Below, one piece after another: positions 44,440 through 53,313 of a DNA stretch of 64,000 bases. The position numbers and the translations under genes were made by a program. Source of the DNA: Haematococcus lacustris (lineage: Eukaryota; Chlorophyta; Chlorophyceae; Chlamydomonadales; Haematococcaceae); the NCBI GenBank assembly GCA_030144725.1, contig JASKMD010000016.1:3610582-3674581 (forward strand). Reading direction: 5' to 3'. The notes beneath the pieces are model-generated. The model searched no databases. It was given only the letters and a program-made list of their open reading frames with translations, and was not told the origin of the DNA. The first letter of the stretch is position 1. Each line of letters starts with the position of its first letter.

Positions 44440-44870
44440 TGCTGCCCCTTGCCCCCTTCCCCCTTCCCCCTTCCCTGCCCAAGCCCACCACCACCACTTC
44501 CGAGTCTGCCACCTACCTACCCTCCTCCCCTCCTCCCCTCCTCCCCTCTTCTCTCCTCTCCCCCACCCAATGGCACCCAGCAGCCCTTGGCGTAGTAGCA
44601 TGGAGCGGGCAGCCCGGAGTGGGCAGCATGGAGCGAGCAGCCTGGAGCGGGCAGCCTGGAGCGGGCAGCCTGGAGCGGGCAACCTGGAGTGGGCAACCTG
44701 GAGCCAAGCCTAGCCCAGCCTACCCCAGCCTAGCCTAGCCTAGCCTACCCCAGCCTAGCCTAGCCTAGCCTACCCCAGGCTAGCCTTGCCTAGGCTAGCC
44801 TACCCTACCCTAGCCTAGCCTAGCCTAGCCTACCCCAGCCTAGCCCAGCCCAGCCTAGCCCAGCCTGTTT
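44440..44870 (+). repeat. CT-rich tract followed by GGAGCGGGCAGCCT and CCTAGCCTAGC minisatellites
   Basis: Bases 44450-44560 are pyrimidine-rich. Bases 44598-44705 hold seven to eight copies of a 14-mer of the GAGCGGGCAGCCTG type. Bases 44706-44870 are TAGCC/CCCAGCC pentamer-like repeats. Confidence 0.8.
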
Positions 44871-45132
44871 TGGTGCCATGGGGCATAGGCAGCAAGGCAA
44901 AGTGCTTAGCAGTCCCGTGATAAGGTGTTAGCCCATAGCAATGAGGTGCAGCCAATCCTAGTGGTTGTGCACATGGCATATGTGGTGAGCAAGGCATGAG
45001 TCGTTGTGTTGTTGTTGTAGTGATGTTGTGTGGTGTTGTTGTGTGGTGTTGTGACCTTGCATCAATGCATGTGCTTAGCACCAGCAATACATGCCGTTTG
45101 TTGTGGTGTTGCGAGGTGTTCGGGCGTCGTTG

Positions 45133-45840
45133 CATACGTTGTGGCAGGACCCTGTAGGCGTGCGGCAGGACCCTGTGAACGTGTGTCGTAGGAACCTGTA
45201 GCCGTGCGGCAGGACCCTGTGAGAATATGTCGTAGGACCCTGTAGCCGTGCGGCAGAACCCTGTAAGAATGTGTCGCAGAACCCTGTAGCCGTGCGGCAG
45301 GACCCTGTGAAATTTTAATGTAAGACCCTGTAGCCGTGCGGCAGAACCCTGTAGACGTGTGTCGTAGGACCCTGTAGCCGTGCGGCAGAACCCTGTAGAC
45401 GTGTATCGTACGACCCTGTAGCCGTGCGGCACAACCCTGTGAGAATGTGTGGCAGGACCCTGTAGCCGTGCGGCAGGACCCTGTAAAACTGTGTCGTAGG
45501 GCCCTGTAGGCGTGCGGCAGGACCCTGTGAGAATATGTCGTAGGACCCTGTAGGCGTGCGGCAGAACCCTGTAGCCTAATGTAGCAGGACCCTGTAGCCG
45601 TGCGGCAGAACCCTGTAGACAAACGTCGCAGAACCCTGTAGCCGTGCGGCAGAACCCTGTAGGCGTGTGTCGCAGAACCCTGTAGACGTGCGGCAGAACC
45701 CTGTAGACATGTGTCGCAGGACCCTGTAGACGTGCGGCAGAACCCTGTAGACGTGTGTCGCAGGACCCTGTAGCCGTGCGGCAGAACCCTGTGGCCCAGG
45801 ACCCTGTACCGGGTCGGTAGGACCCGGTACAGGGTTAGGT
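45133..45840 (-). repeat. 44-bp-type minisatellite, inverse orientation to 40741-41625
   Basis: Sixteen or more copies of a GTGCGGCAG(A/G)ACCCTGTAG motif alternate with a more variable half. Read on the minus strand this is the same CTACAGGGTTCTGCCGCAC family as at 40741. It ends in GGACCCTGTACCGGGTC palindromes. Confidence 0.88.
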
Positions 45841-45986
45841 AACTTTTCAAATAGTTATAACATCGCAGCAACTTTGAGTTTTTTAACGATTACAACGGCG
45901 ATGAGTCGGCCTTTCCTGGGGCTATCTGCAGTACGCCTCCCGGGAAGAAATGACGTAGGCGACTTCCGGCCTTAATCGGCGCGAGT

Positions 45987-46686
45987 GCCTACAGTAATGT
46001 AGACATCTACAGTACTGAAGACCCCTACAGTACTGTAGACATCTACAGTACTGTAGACACCTACAGTACTGTAGACACCTACAGTACTGTAGACACCTAC
46101 AGTACTGTAGACCCCTACAGTACTGTAGACCCCTACAGTACTGTAGACACCTACAGTACTGTAGACATCTACAGTACTGTAGACATCTACAGTACTGTAG
46201 ACACCTACAGTACTGTAAACATCTACAGTACTGTAGACACCTACAGTACTGTAGACCCCTACAGTACTGTAGACATCTACAGTACTGTAGACACCTACAG
46301 TACTGTAGACACCTACAGTACTGTAGACACCTACAGTACTGTAGACACCTACAGTACTGTAGACATCTACAGTACTGTAGACACCTACAGTACTGTAGAC
46401 ACCTACAGTACTGTAGACACCTACAGTACTGTAGACACCTACAGTACTGTAGACCCCTACAGTACTGTAGACATCTACAGTACTGTAGACCCCTACAGTA
46501 CTGTAGACATCTACAGTACTGTAGACACCTACAGTACTGTAGACACCTACAGTACTGTAGACACCTACAGTACTGTAGACCCCTACAGTACTGTAGACAT
46601 CTACAGTACTGTAGACATCTACAGTACTGTAGACACCTACAGTACTGTAGACACCTACAGTACTGTAGACACCTACAGTACTGTAG
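45987..46686 (-). repeat. 18-bp palindromic satellite, large array (about 39 copies)
   Basis: About 700 bp of uninterrupted TACAGTACTGTA palindromes spaced by GACATC, GACACC or GACCCC. The large minus-strand YSTVGV/LQYCRC ORFs over this array are repeat artefacts. Confidence 0.97.
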
Positions 46687-47435
46687 GCAGCAGCAGCATG
46701 GGTGGCAGCAGCAGCAGGGGGGGGGGCAGCAGCAGCAGGGGGGGGGGCAGCAGCAGCAGGGGGGGGGGCAGCAGCAGCAGCAGCAGGGGGGCAGCAGCAG
46801 CAGCAGTAGGGGGGGTAGCAGCAGCAGCAGCAGGGGGGCAGCAGCAGCAGCAGTAGGGGGGTAGCAGCAGCAGCAGCAGGGGCAGCAGCAGCAGCAGCAG
46901 TGGCAGCAGCAGCAGCAGTAGGGGGGGCAGCAGCAGCAGCAGTAGGGGGGTAGCAGCAGCAGCAGTAGGGGGGTAGCAGCAGCAGCAGCAGTAGGGGGGG
47001 CAGCAGCAGCAGCAGTAGGGGGGGCAGCAGCAGCAGCAGTAGGGGGGGTAGCAGCAGCAGCAGTAGGGGGGGCAGCAGCAGCAGCAGTAGGGGGGGTAGC
47101 AGCAGCAGCAGTAGGGGGGTAGCAGCAGCAGCAGCAGGGGCAGCAGCAGCAGCAGCAGCAGTGGCAGCAGCAGCAGCAGTAGGGGGGGCAGCAGCAGCAG
47201 CAGTAGGGGGGGCAGCAGCAGCAGCAGTAGGGGGGGTAGCAGCAGCAGCAGCAGCAGGGGCAGCAGCAGCAGCAGCAGCAGTGGCAGCAGCAGCAGCAGT
47301 AGGGGGGGCAGCAGCAGCAGTAGGGGGGGCAGCAGCAGCAGCAGTAGGGGGGTAGCAGCAGCAGCAGCAGGGGCGCAGCAGCAGCAGCAGCAGTGGCAGC
47401 AGCAGCAGCAGCAGTGGCAGCAGCAGCAGATATAG
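46687..47435 (+). repeat. (CAG)nTAGGGGGG minisatellite
   Basis: Blocks of three to seven CAG triplets alternate with GTAGGGGGG or GGGGGGG spacers. The array begins immediately where the 18-bp satellite ends, so the two have a sharp junction. Confidence 0.95.
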
Positions 47436-47514
47436 TAGGGGCACTGTAGCACTTACCTACCTTTTGGCTGCTGAGTGAAGGGGGGGGGAGTGGAAGAGTG
47501 AAGGCGGGGAGGGG

Positions 47515-47860
47515 AGGTAGATGTGGAAGGCGGGAGGTGGGAGGCAGGGAGGCGGGAGACGGGGAGGCGGGAGGCAGGGAGGCGGGAGGTGGGGAGGCGG
47601 GAGGCTCAACCGGGTTGGGCTGGGCGGGGGTGGGTTGGGTTGGGGGCATGGGTTGGGGTGGGTGGGGGCATGGGTTGGGGGCATGGGTTGGGGTGGGTGG
47701 GGGCATGGGTGGGGGTGGGGGCGGGGGAGGGAGCGGGGGCGGGGGCGGGGGCGGGGGGCGGGGGCGGGGGCGGGGGCGGGGGCGGGGGGCGGGGGCGGGG
47801 GCGGGGGCGGGGGCGGGGGCGGGGGCGGGGGCAGGGGGCGGGGGAGGATGAATTGGGAGG
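47515..47860 (+). repeat. G-rich minisatellites (GGGAGGCGGGAGGCA and GGGGGC)
   Basis: Bases 47525-47610 are GGGAGGCGGGAGGC-type repeats. Bases 47620-47720 are GGGGGCATGGGTTGGG-type repeats. Bases 47720-47850 are almost pure GGGGGC or GGGGGCGGGGGC. The last tract is a strong candidate for G-quadruplex formation. Confidence 0.9.
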
Positions 47861-48750
47861 GGGTGGTTGTATAGGGAAAGTGGAGGGGAGGTGACCCATC
47901 AGACCTGCAACCAAGGGGCGTGCACGTGCGGTAGGGTGACCAGGCTGGGCACTGTGTTAGCTATCACCGTGGCCTTACCTTTGTGGTCCTCCTGGCCTCC
48001 TACCTGCTCACACCAGGCAACATATCCCATGCGCCAGTGGGGTGGGACTGCGGTGGGGAGTGTAGGGTTTAGGGAAGGGAAGGTGGGGTGAGGTGGGGGT
48101 TGCGATGCCACGTCAATCGAAGGGTGGGAGAGGGGAAGGGTAGGCTTGACAAGTATGGGAGGGGAGAGGGAGGGAGAGGGGGAAGGGAGGGGTGGGAAGA
48201 GGGTGGGTGGGGTGGGCTTTCTCCTGGCTGCTGGGATGTCAGGGGAGAGGTGACGGGGAGGGGGGAAGTGGGGGGTGGGTAGAGGTGGAAGTGTAGGGAC
48301 GACAAGCTGGGCGTTGGTGGTGGGCGTGGGAAAGGGGAGGAAAAGGGGATGGGGAAGGGTGTGACGATCAACCCTGCAGCGGGACAAGGGGCATGCTAGC
48401 GGTTAAGGTGGGTACAGGGTGCCACATACCTGCACTCACCTTCTGCTGGGGTGTGGTGTATATGTGTGTGGGAGGAAGGGGAGGAAGGGGAGGGAAGGGA
48501 AGGGGAGGTCCATGGGGAGGGCGAGAGAAGTGGGGAGCGCATTGATAGTCTCACGTGTAGGCGCACAAGACCTGCGGCAATGATGTGACGATTTGTGTAA
48601 CGAAGCAAACATTGGACATGGGTACTAGATGCACTCACCATTAGAGTAGGGAGATGTAGAGCTGGCAGATGGAGGGGCAGGTGTAGCAGCCCTCCATTAC
48701 AACCCACCTTCCTTTGTCCTCACCTCAGTAGGAAGTGCAGGGTGGGAGAG
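47861..48750. other. G-rich non-coding stretch
   Basis: Mostly GGGAGGGG-type purine-rich sequence with short unique segments. A minus-strand segment at 48370-48460 resembles the intron-like units at 42625 and 42959. No credible gene is seen. Confidence 0.4.
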
Positions 48751-48754
48751 TAGG

Positions 48755-49103
48755 GTTGGGCTGGGCTGGGCTGGGCTGGGCTGGGCTGGGCTGGGCTGGG
48801 CTGGGCTGGGCTGGGCTGGGCTGGGCTGGGCTGGGCTGGGCTGGGCTGGGCTGGGCTGGGCTGGGCTGGGCTGGGCTGGGCTGGGCTGGGCTGGGCTGGG
48901 CTGGGCTGGGCTGGGCTGGGCTGGGCTGGGCTGGGCTGGGCTGGGCTGGGCTGGGCTGGGCTGGGCTGGGCTGGGCTGGGCTGGGCTGGGCTGGGCTGGG
49001 CTGGGCTGGGCTGGGCTGGGCTGGGCTGGGCTGGGCTGGGCTGGGCTGGGCTGGGCTGGGCTGGGCTGGGCTGGGCTGGGCTGGGCTGGGCTGGGCTGGG
49101 CTG
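48755..49103 (+). repeat. GGGCT pentamer array (about 70 copies)
   Basis: Perfect tandem GGGCT over about 350 bp. It is the complementary-strand version of the CAGCC array at 53314. A GGT triplet run (49151-49180) follows shortly after. Confidence 0.98.
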
Positions 49104-49435
49104 CAACACAAGGGAGGCAACAGTGGGAACGTTGTGGGAGGTGATGAAATGGTGGTGGTGGTGGTGGTGGTGGTGGTGGTGAGGGGGACTGGGAGGGGGT
49201 GGTGAACAGGGAGGTACTAGGCGTGATTGTAAGGCCTGCAGCAACCAGGTGTGGTAGCGGTTAGGCTGGATACTAAGGGCTATGCTGCGCAATGCTAGCT
49301 CCTTCTAAGCTCTTACCTTGGTCCTAAGCTCTTACCATGGTCCGTCTGGCCTCTTCGCTGCTCACAACACGTTGCACCTGCCTTGCGTTGGTGCATCAAT
49401 GCTTGCGATAATTGCGGAGAATCGTTGCGAGGAAA

Positions 49436-49800
49436 CTGGCCGCGAGGCTAGCTGCGATGCTGGCTGCGAGGCTGGCTGCGAGGCTGGCTGCGAAACTGGC
49501 TGCGAGGCTGGCTGCGAGGAAAATGGCTGCGAGGCTGGCTGCGAGGTGAGATCCTCGCACCGAGCTGCCTCACAGGTATGCTTCTGCGCTGCTGGACCAG
49601 CTGTGTGGCCGCGAGGTTGATTGCCGAGTATGTGGCTGCGAGTATGGGGTAGATGTGGCTGCGAGTATGGGTAACCTCGTGCGATGCCATCTGTGGACCA
49701 GCTGTGTGGCCGCGAGGTTGATTGCCGAGTATGTGGCTGCGAGTATGGGCTAGATGCGGCTGCGAGTATGGGTAACCTCGTGCGATGCCATCGCTGCAAT
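49436..49800 (+). repeat. GGCTGCGAGGCT repeats and a duplicated block of about 98 bp
   Basis: Bases 49436-49545 hold GCTGCGAGGCTG 12-mers. A block of about 98 bp beginning GGACCAGCTGTGTGGCCGCG then occurs twice in direct order (about 49595-49692 and 49694-49791). Confidence 0.8.
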
Positions 49801-49885
49801 ACCGGCTACACGATGCTGCGACTAAGTGTTGGACGGATGCCTGAATGCAAGTGAGATGTTCAGAATTTTTTTAAGTGCTTAAAGG

Positions 49886-50580
49886 CTACAGTACTGTAAG
49901 TGGTCTCTCGAGGTACCTCGAGGTACCTCGAGGTACTGTAGATGTCTACAGTACTGTAGATGTCTACAGTACTGTAGAGGTCTACAGTACTGTAGATGTC
50001 TACAGTACTGTAGATGTCTACAGTACTGTAAATGGTCTCTCGAGGTACCTCGAGGTACCTACAGTACTGTAGATGTCTACAGTACTGTAGATGTCTACAG
50101 TACTGTAGATGTCTACAGTACTGTAGATGTCTACAGTACTGTAGATGTCTACAGTACTGTAGATGTCTACAGTACTGTAGATGTCTACGGTACTGTAAAT
50201 GGTCTCTCGAGGTACCTCGAGGTACCTACAGTACTGTAGATGTCTACAGTACTGTAGATGTCTACAGTACTGTAGATGTCTACAGTACTGTAGAGGTCTA
50301 CAGTACTGTAGATGTCTACAGTACTGTAGATGTCTACAGTACTGTAAATGGTCTCTCGAGGTACCTCGAGGTACCTACAGTACTGTAGATGTCTACAGTA
50401 CTGTAGATGTCTACAGTACTGTAGATGTCTACAGTACTGTAAGTGGTCTCTCGAGGTACCCCGACAGTACTGTAGACACCTACAGTACTGTAGACATCTA
50501 CAGTACTGTAGACATCTACAGTACTGTTCGTGTACTCGCGAGGTACCCCGACAGTACTGTAGACATCTACAGTACTGTAG
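49886..50580 (+). repeat. 18-bp palindromic satellite with higher-order structure
   Basis: Runs of TACAGTACTGTAGATGTC are punctuated every 110-165 bp by a conserved TGGTCTCTCGAGGTACC plus TCGAGGTACC block (about 49902, 50033, 50199, 50348 and 50443). After 50460 the spacer changes to GACATC/GACACC, so orientation flips within the array. Confidence 0.95.
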
Positions 50581-50839
50581 CATGGCCGTATCTCACCAAC
50601 CGCGCAAAATCACGAATTTTAGTTTCAACCCCCAATCTTACAATGCCTTCATTTGACTATGTACCAAGTCCGAGGCTCCGAATCTCAAAAATGCTGTTAC
50701 TAATTTGCCTGAGTGATGAGAGCACCGCCACTGACGCTGGCGCTGGCGCTGACCGACATAGTAGTGCGGCAGCGAATGACCCTAGAGCAACTTACGTGTT
50801 GCACGTCGTGGTGTCTTTAGATCCACGCACAGCAGTTGT
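50581..50839. other. Unique-looking stretch between satellite and copia primer site
   Basis: No repeat or ORF stands out. If the LTR at 50858 belongs to the copia element, this is the start of its untranslated leader, read on the minus strand. An 18-bp near match (ACTAATTTGCCTGWGTGAT) also occurs beside gag at 38643-38661, but in the opposite orientation. Confidence 0.35.
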
Positions 50840-50843
50840 GCTG

Positions 50844-50857
50844 TGGGCCCATAACCC
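50844..50857 (-). other. Copia primer binding site, half-tRNA initiator Met type
   Basis: Directly next to the LTR end, the minus strand reads GGGTTATGGGCCCA. This is complementary to the anticodon stem-loop of eukaryotic initiator tRNA-Met (UGGGCCCAUAACCC). Drosophila copia primes from an internal tRNA-iMet fragment in the same way. The adjacency marks the LTR at 50858 as a 5' LTR read on the minus strand. Confidence 0.82.
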
Positions 50858-51018
50858 TGTAGAAGAGCGTGGGACAGACGAGACACCAGACGAGGGTGCC
50901 TACGACAAGCCTGTCACCACGCTAAATACCAACTGTCACTCGGAGTCACTCAGAAGCTGAACAGCTGGACCTATCACCGGTGCAAGGTAAGATCTGCACC
51001 GGGGCATGATTCACAACA
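50858..51018 (-). mobile_element. Copia 5' LTR (161 bp)
   Basis: Same length as and nearly identical to the LTR at 33507-33667, same orientation, TG..CA ends and a primer site on its inner side. Its outer side abuts Fanzor sequence after about 10 bases. The outer flanks of the two LTRs do not give a matching 5-bp duplication. Confidence 0.85.
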
Positions 51019-51025
51019 GGGTTAG

Positions 51026-51351
51026 CCGGGCCAGCCAAGCGCAACAAGCGCACCAAGGCTGAGCCGCCAGCTAAGCCCACCCAGCCCACCAAGGGCAAAG
51101 GCAAGGCACATGGCATGGCTGCCAAAGCCAAGCCAGCACCGCAGCCAGGCAGGTGGCTGGACAGGGACTGCAATGCAGCGCTGAACATGCAGCGCATTGG
51201 GGAGAGCAGGTGGCGGCCGCTGGAGCTGTGCTGCTGGCCACAGCAGGGAGCTCTGCCAGCCAAGGGCAAGGAGTACCCTGGTCTGGGCTACAAGCGGCTG
51301 CGAGACAAGCCACCCAAGGCCCAGGAGCAGCAGTCAGGCGACCCCAACTAG
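51026..51351 (+). pseudogene. Fanzor C-terminal fragment (second copy)
   Basis: The frame starts within the Lys/Pro-rich linker (AKRNKRTKAEPP) and runs without interruption through WLDRDCNAALNMQRIG and RWRPLELCCWP to a natural C-terminus, GDPN and stop at 51349-51351. It overlaps the left Fanzor copy for about 210 coding bases and supplies the uninterrupted sequence that defines the MITE and LTR insertion points. It has no N-terminal half, so it is not a gene on its own. Confidence 0.72.
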
Positions 51352-51696
51352 CAAAAAATGACAGGAAATGATAGGAGACCAACCCCTGGTAATCAAAACG
51401 ACGCCGCGTCTCAGCCACGTGGTTTCTATTTGTGTTTCGCACATCCCTGGATAGAGGACTCTGTCAGCTATGCGGTGCAGCTTGTAACATTAAATATTGT
51501 GCAGTGTGCTGAGTGCTATGGCGGCTCAAATCTTTCCAGTTTTGCTCATGCGGGCCTCGCCGCGACCGACCGCCGCGACCGACGTGGCCCAGTAGCCTCT
51601 GCAAACAGTCAGGGACAGTCGCCGCAGTCAAAGCAATGCACATGGCACGTCAAACCGATGTAACGACGCCCCTCCACCCATGTTCGGAAGTATACA
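51352..51696. other. 3' flank of the Fanzor fragment
   Basis: AT-richer, unique-looking sequence with no credible ORF. In Fanzor transposons the guide RNA typically lies near the 3' end of the gene, so this is where it would be expected. I cannot identify it by eye. It ends at the first target-site duplication (51684-51696) of a LINE. Confidence 0.35.
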
Positions 51697-51897
51697 CTAG
51701 TCTTTGCTCCTCTCATGCCTCTTTGTTTGCCTTAGGTGCTAGCTGTGGTCTGTGGCTACAGCTAGGGCAGCTTGGTGGGGACATGTCCAGCCTGTGTCCA
51801 ACGTTTGGAGGTGGGAGCAGGCCGCGCCACAGGCGGAAGCTCCTCCCTTAATGCACGCCGGTTTGTACCGGAGTAGTTTTCTTTCTTTCTTTCTTTC
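51697..51897 (+). mobile_element. 5'-truncated LINE with 13-bp target-site duplication
   Basis: It is flanked by TCGGAAGTATACA at 51684-51696 and 51898-51910. Its 3' end has the GCAGGCCGCGCC, CTCCTCCCTTAATGCACGCC and ACCGGAGTAGTTTTC boxes and a TTTCTTTC tail. It is the same family as 32565-33162, of which it is a shorter truncation. Confidence 0.92.
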
Positions 51898-51975
51898 TCG
51901 GAAGTATACAAGGCTGCTGCATTGCTTGACCGCTTCGTGAGTAGTACCTACTACCTGGCCACTCGGTAAGGCCAC

Positions 51976-53181
51976 TCAAGGTGTGTAGGCCATTGCTACG
52001 TTACCTTGCTCGACATGTTGGGTCCGATCCCTCCCGCCCGCCCTCCGCTTGCGTGTCGAGCTTGTGTCCAGCTCCGCCCTGACCCCCTGCTGCTCAGCTG
52101 GAGGGGTGGGCAGCCCAGGGGCAGCACCAGCACCAGCTGCATGCTGCTGCCAGGGGGGTGCAGCAGGAGGGGGGGGCAGGTCAGGGGCGGCACAAGCACC
52201 AGCTGCCAGCTGCTGCCAAGGGGGGGCAGCAGGAGGGGTGGGCAGCCCAGGGGCAGCACCAGCACCAGCTGCCTGCTGCTGCCAGGGGGGTGCAGCCGGA
52301 GGGGGCAGCAGGTCAGGGGCGGCACCAGCACCAGCCGCCTGCTGCTGCCAGGGGGGTGCAGCACGAGGGGGGGGCAGGTCAGGGGCGGCACCAGCACCAG
52401 CCGCCTGCTGCTGCCAGGGGGGTGCAGCAGGAGGGGGGGGCAGGTTAGGGGCGGCATGCAGGGCGGCTACTGTGTTGCAGATATGGGCCATGACAAGACC
52501 CTTTAGCTTGGGCTTCAGCCACCCCTTCATAAGCTCCTGCTGGTGGAAGCGAAGGTAAGCTTGCAGCTCCCTGACAGATAGCTTCTCAGCCTCCTCGACA
52601 GTGGTGTGGCTGTAATCGCGCCCATCATAGGTCAGAGCATATGCTGCAGACAGTCTATGCTGCCCCTCATGGTCCCCCACATCAACCACCACCTGTCCCA
52701 CTCTATGAGTTGCTGCTGCTGCTTTCATCTCCGCCTTTGCTATCCGTCGGGCCATAGCTGCTGCTGCCTCCTCACGCCGCACTTCCTTGCGTAGCTCTGG
52801 CAGCCGCTGTGCAAAGTCAAGCACGTCCTCGCCGTCAATGGCATCGATGTGGGTACGCATGGACATGAGCTCCAGCAGAGCTGGTAGCTCCATGAACATG
52901 CCCGTCCCATGCTTGAGTAGCTGCAGCAGGGACTCCACAGGGGCATTGGAGATTGGGCAGGCAAGGTAATACACCTCCAGATGCGCTTGCAGTTGTTGCT
53001 GGTCCTGCTCACTCAGCGCGCGCATGTCGGCCATGTCACGGATTTGCTCTTTATGCTTCTCCCATGTGCCATGCGCGTCCCACACACGAGGGTCACACAT
53101 TGGCAGCCGCTGCCCTGTCCTCTTCTGTTGCTGGCCCTCCACTTCCTGCTGTTGCTGCTGGTCTTCCTGTTCTTGCTGCAT
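51976..53181 (-). CDS. Unknown protein with coiled coil, SAP-like motif and Pro/Ala/Gln repeats (C-terminal part of a split gene)
   Basis: I do not recognise the family. The 401-codon frame has a Gln-rich start and a conserved-looking [19 protein letters not shown] box. An amphipathic Leu-rich helix follows ([20 protein letters not shown]). Next is an Arg/Glu/Ala coiled coil and a SAP-like [20 protein letters not shown] then [13 protein letters not shown]. It ends with five to six imperfect 22-residue repeats of the [20 protein letters not shown] type. A SAP-like motif suggests DNA binding, and linkage to the coiled-coil frame at 55520-56345 suggests one gene now split by a 2.2-kb pentamer array. 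It may be a transposon-encoded accessory protein; that is a guess. Confidence 0.5.
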   Translation of the reverse strand: MQQEQEDQQQQQEVEGQQQKRTGQRLPMCDPRVWDAHGTWEKHKEQIRDMADMRALSEQDQQQLQAHLEVYYLACPISNAPVESLLQLLKHGTGMFMELPALLELMSMRTHIDAIDGEDVLDFAQRLPELRKEVRREEAAAAMARRIAKAEMKAAAATHRVGQVVVDVGDHEGQHRLSAAYALTYDGRDYSHTTVEEAEKLSVRELQAYLRFHQQELMKGWLKPKLKGLVMAHICNTVAALHAAPNLPPPPAAPPWQQQAAGAGAAPDLPPPRAAPPWQQQAAGAGAAPDLLPPPAAPPWQQQAAGAGAAPGLPTPPAAPPWQQLAAGACAAPDLPPPPAAPPWQQHAAGAGAAPGLPTPPAEQQGVRAELDTSSTRKRRAGGRDRTQHVEQGNVAMAYTP

Positions 53182-53313
53182 CCACTTCCTGCTGTTGCTG
53201 TGGCATCGATGTGGGTACGCATGGCTTGTCGTAGCTTATCTGCATGCACAATGCATGAGCAACATTGCTGAACCCTGTCCTTCACCATGTGCTTACAACC
53301 ACCACCTCCCAAT

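Noticed and set aside
45922..47706. 594- and 490-residue minus-strand ORFs with YSTVGV, LQYCRC and CCCC/AAA runs
   Set aside because: They lie entirely over the 18-bp satellite and the (CAG)nTAGGGGGG array, and all frames give similar low-complexity translations.
49886..50580. CRISPR-like array
   Set aside because: The repeats are contiguous 18-bp monomers with 6-bp spacers that are themselves repeated. There are no unique spacers or cas genes, and the DNA is eukaryotic.
50851..51025. Target-site duplication around the 5' LTR (AACCC and GGGTT)
   Set aside because: The two flanks are inverted, not direct, repeats of each other, and the left one is part of the primer site.
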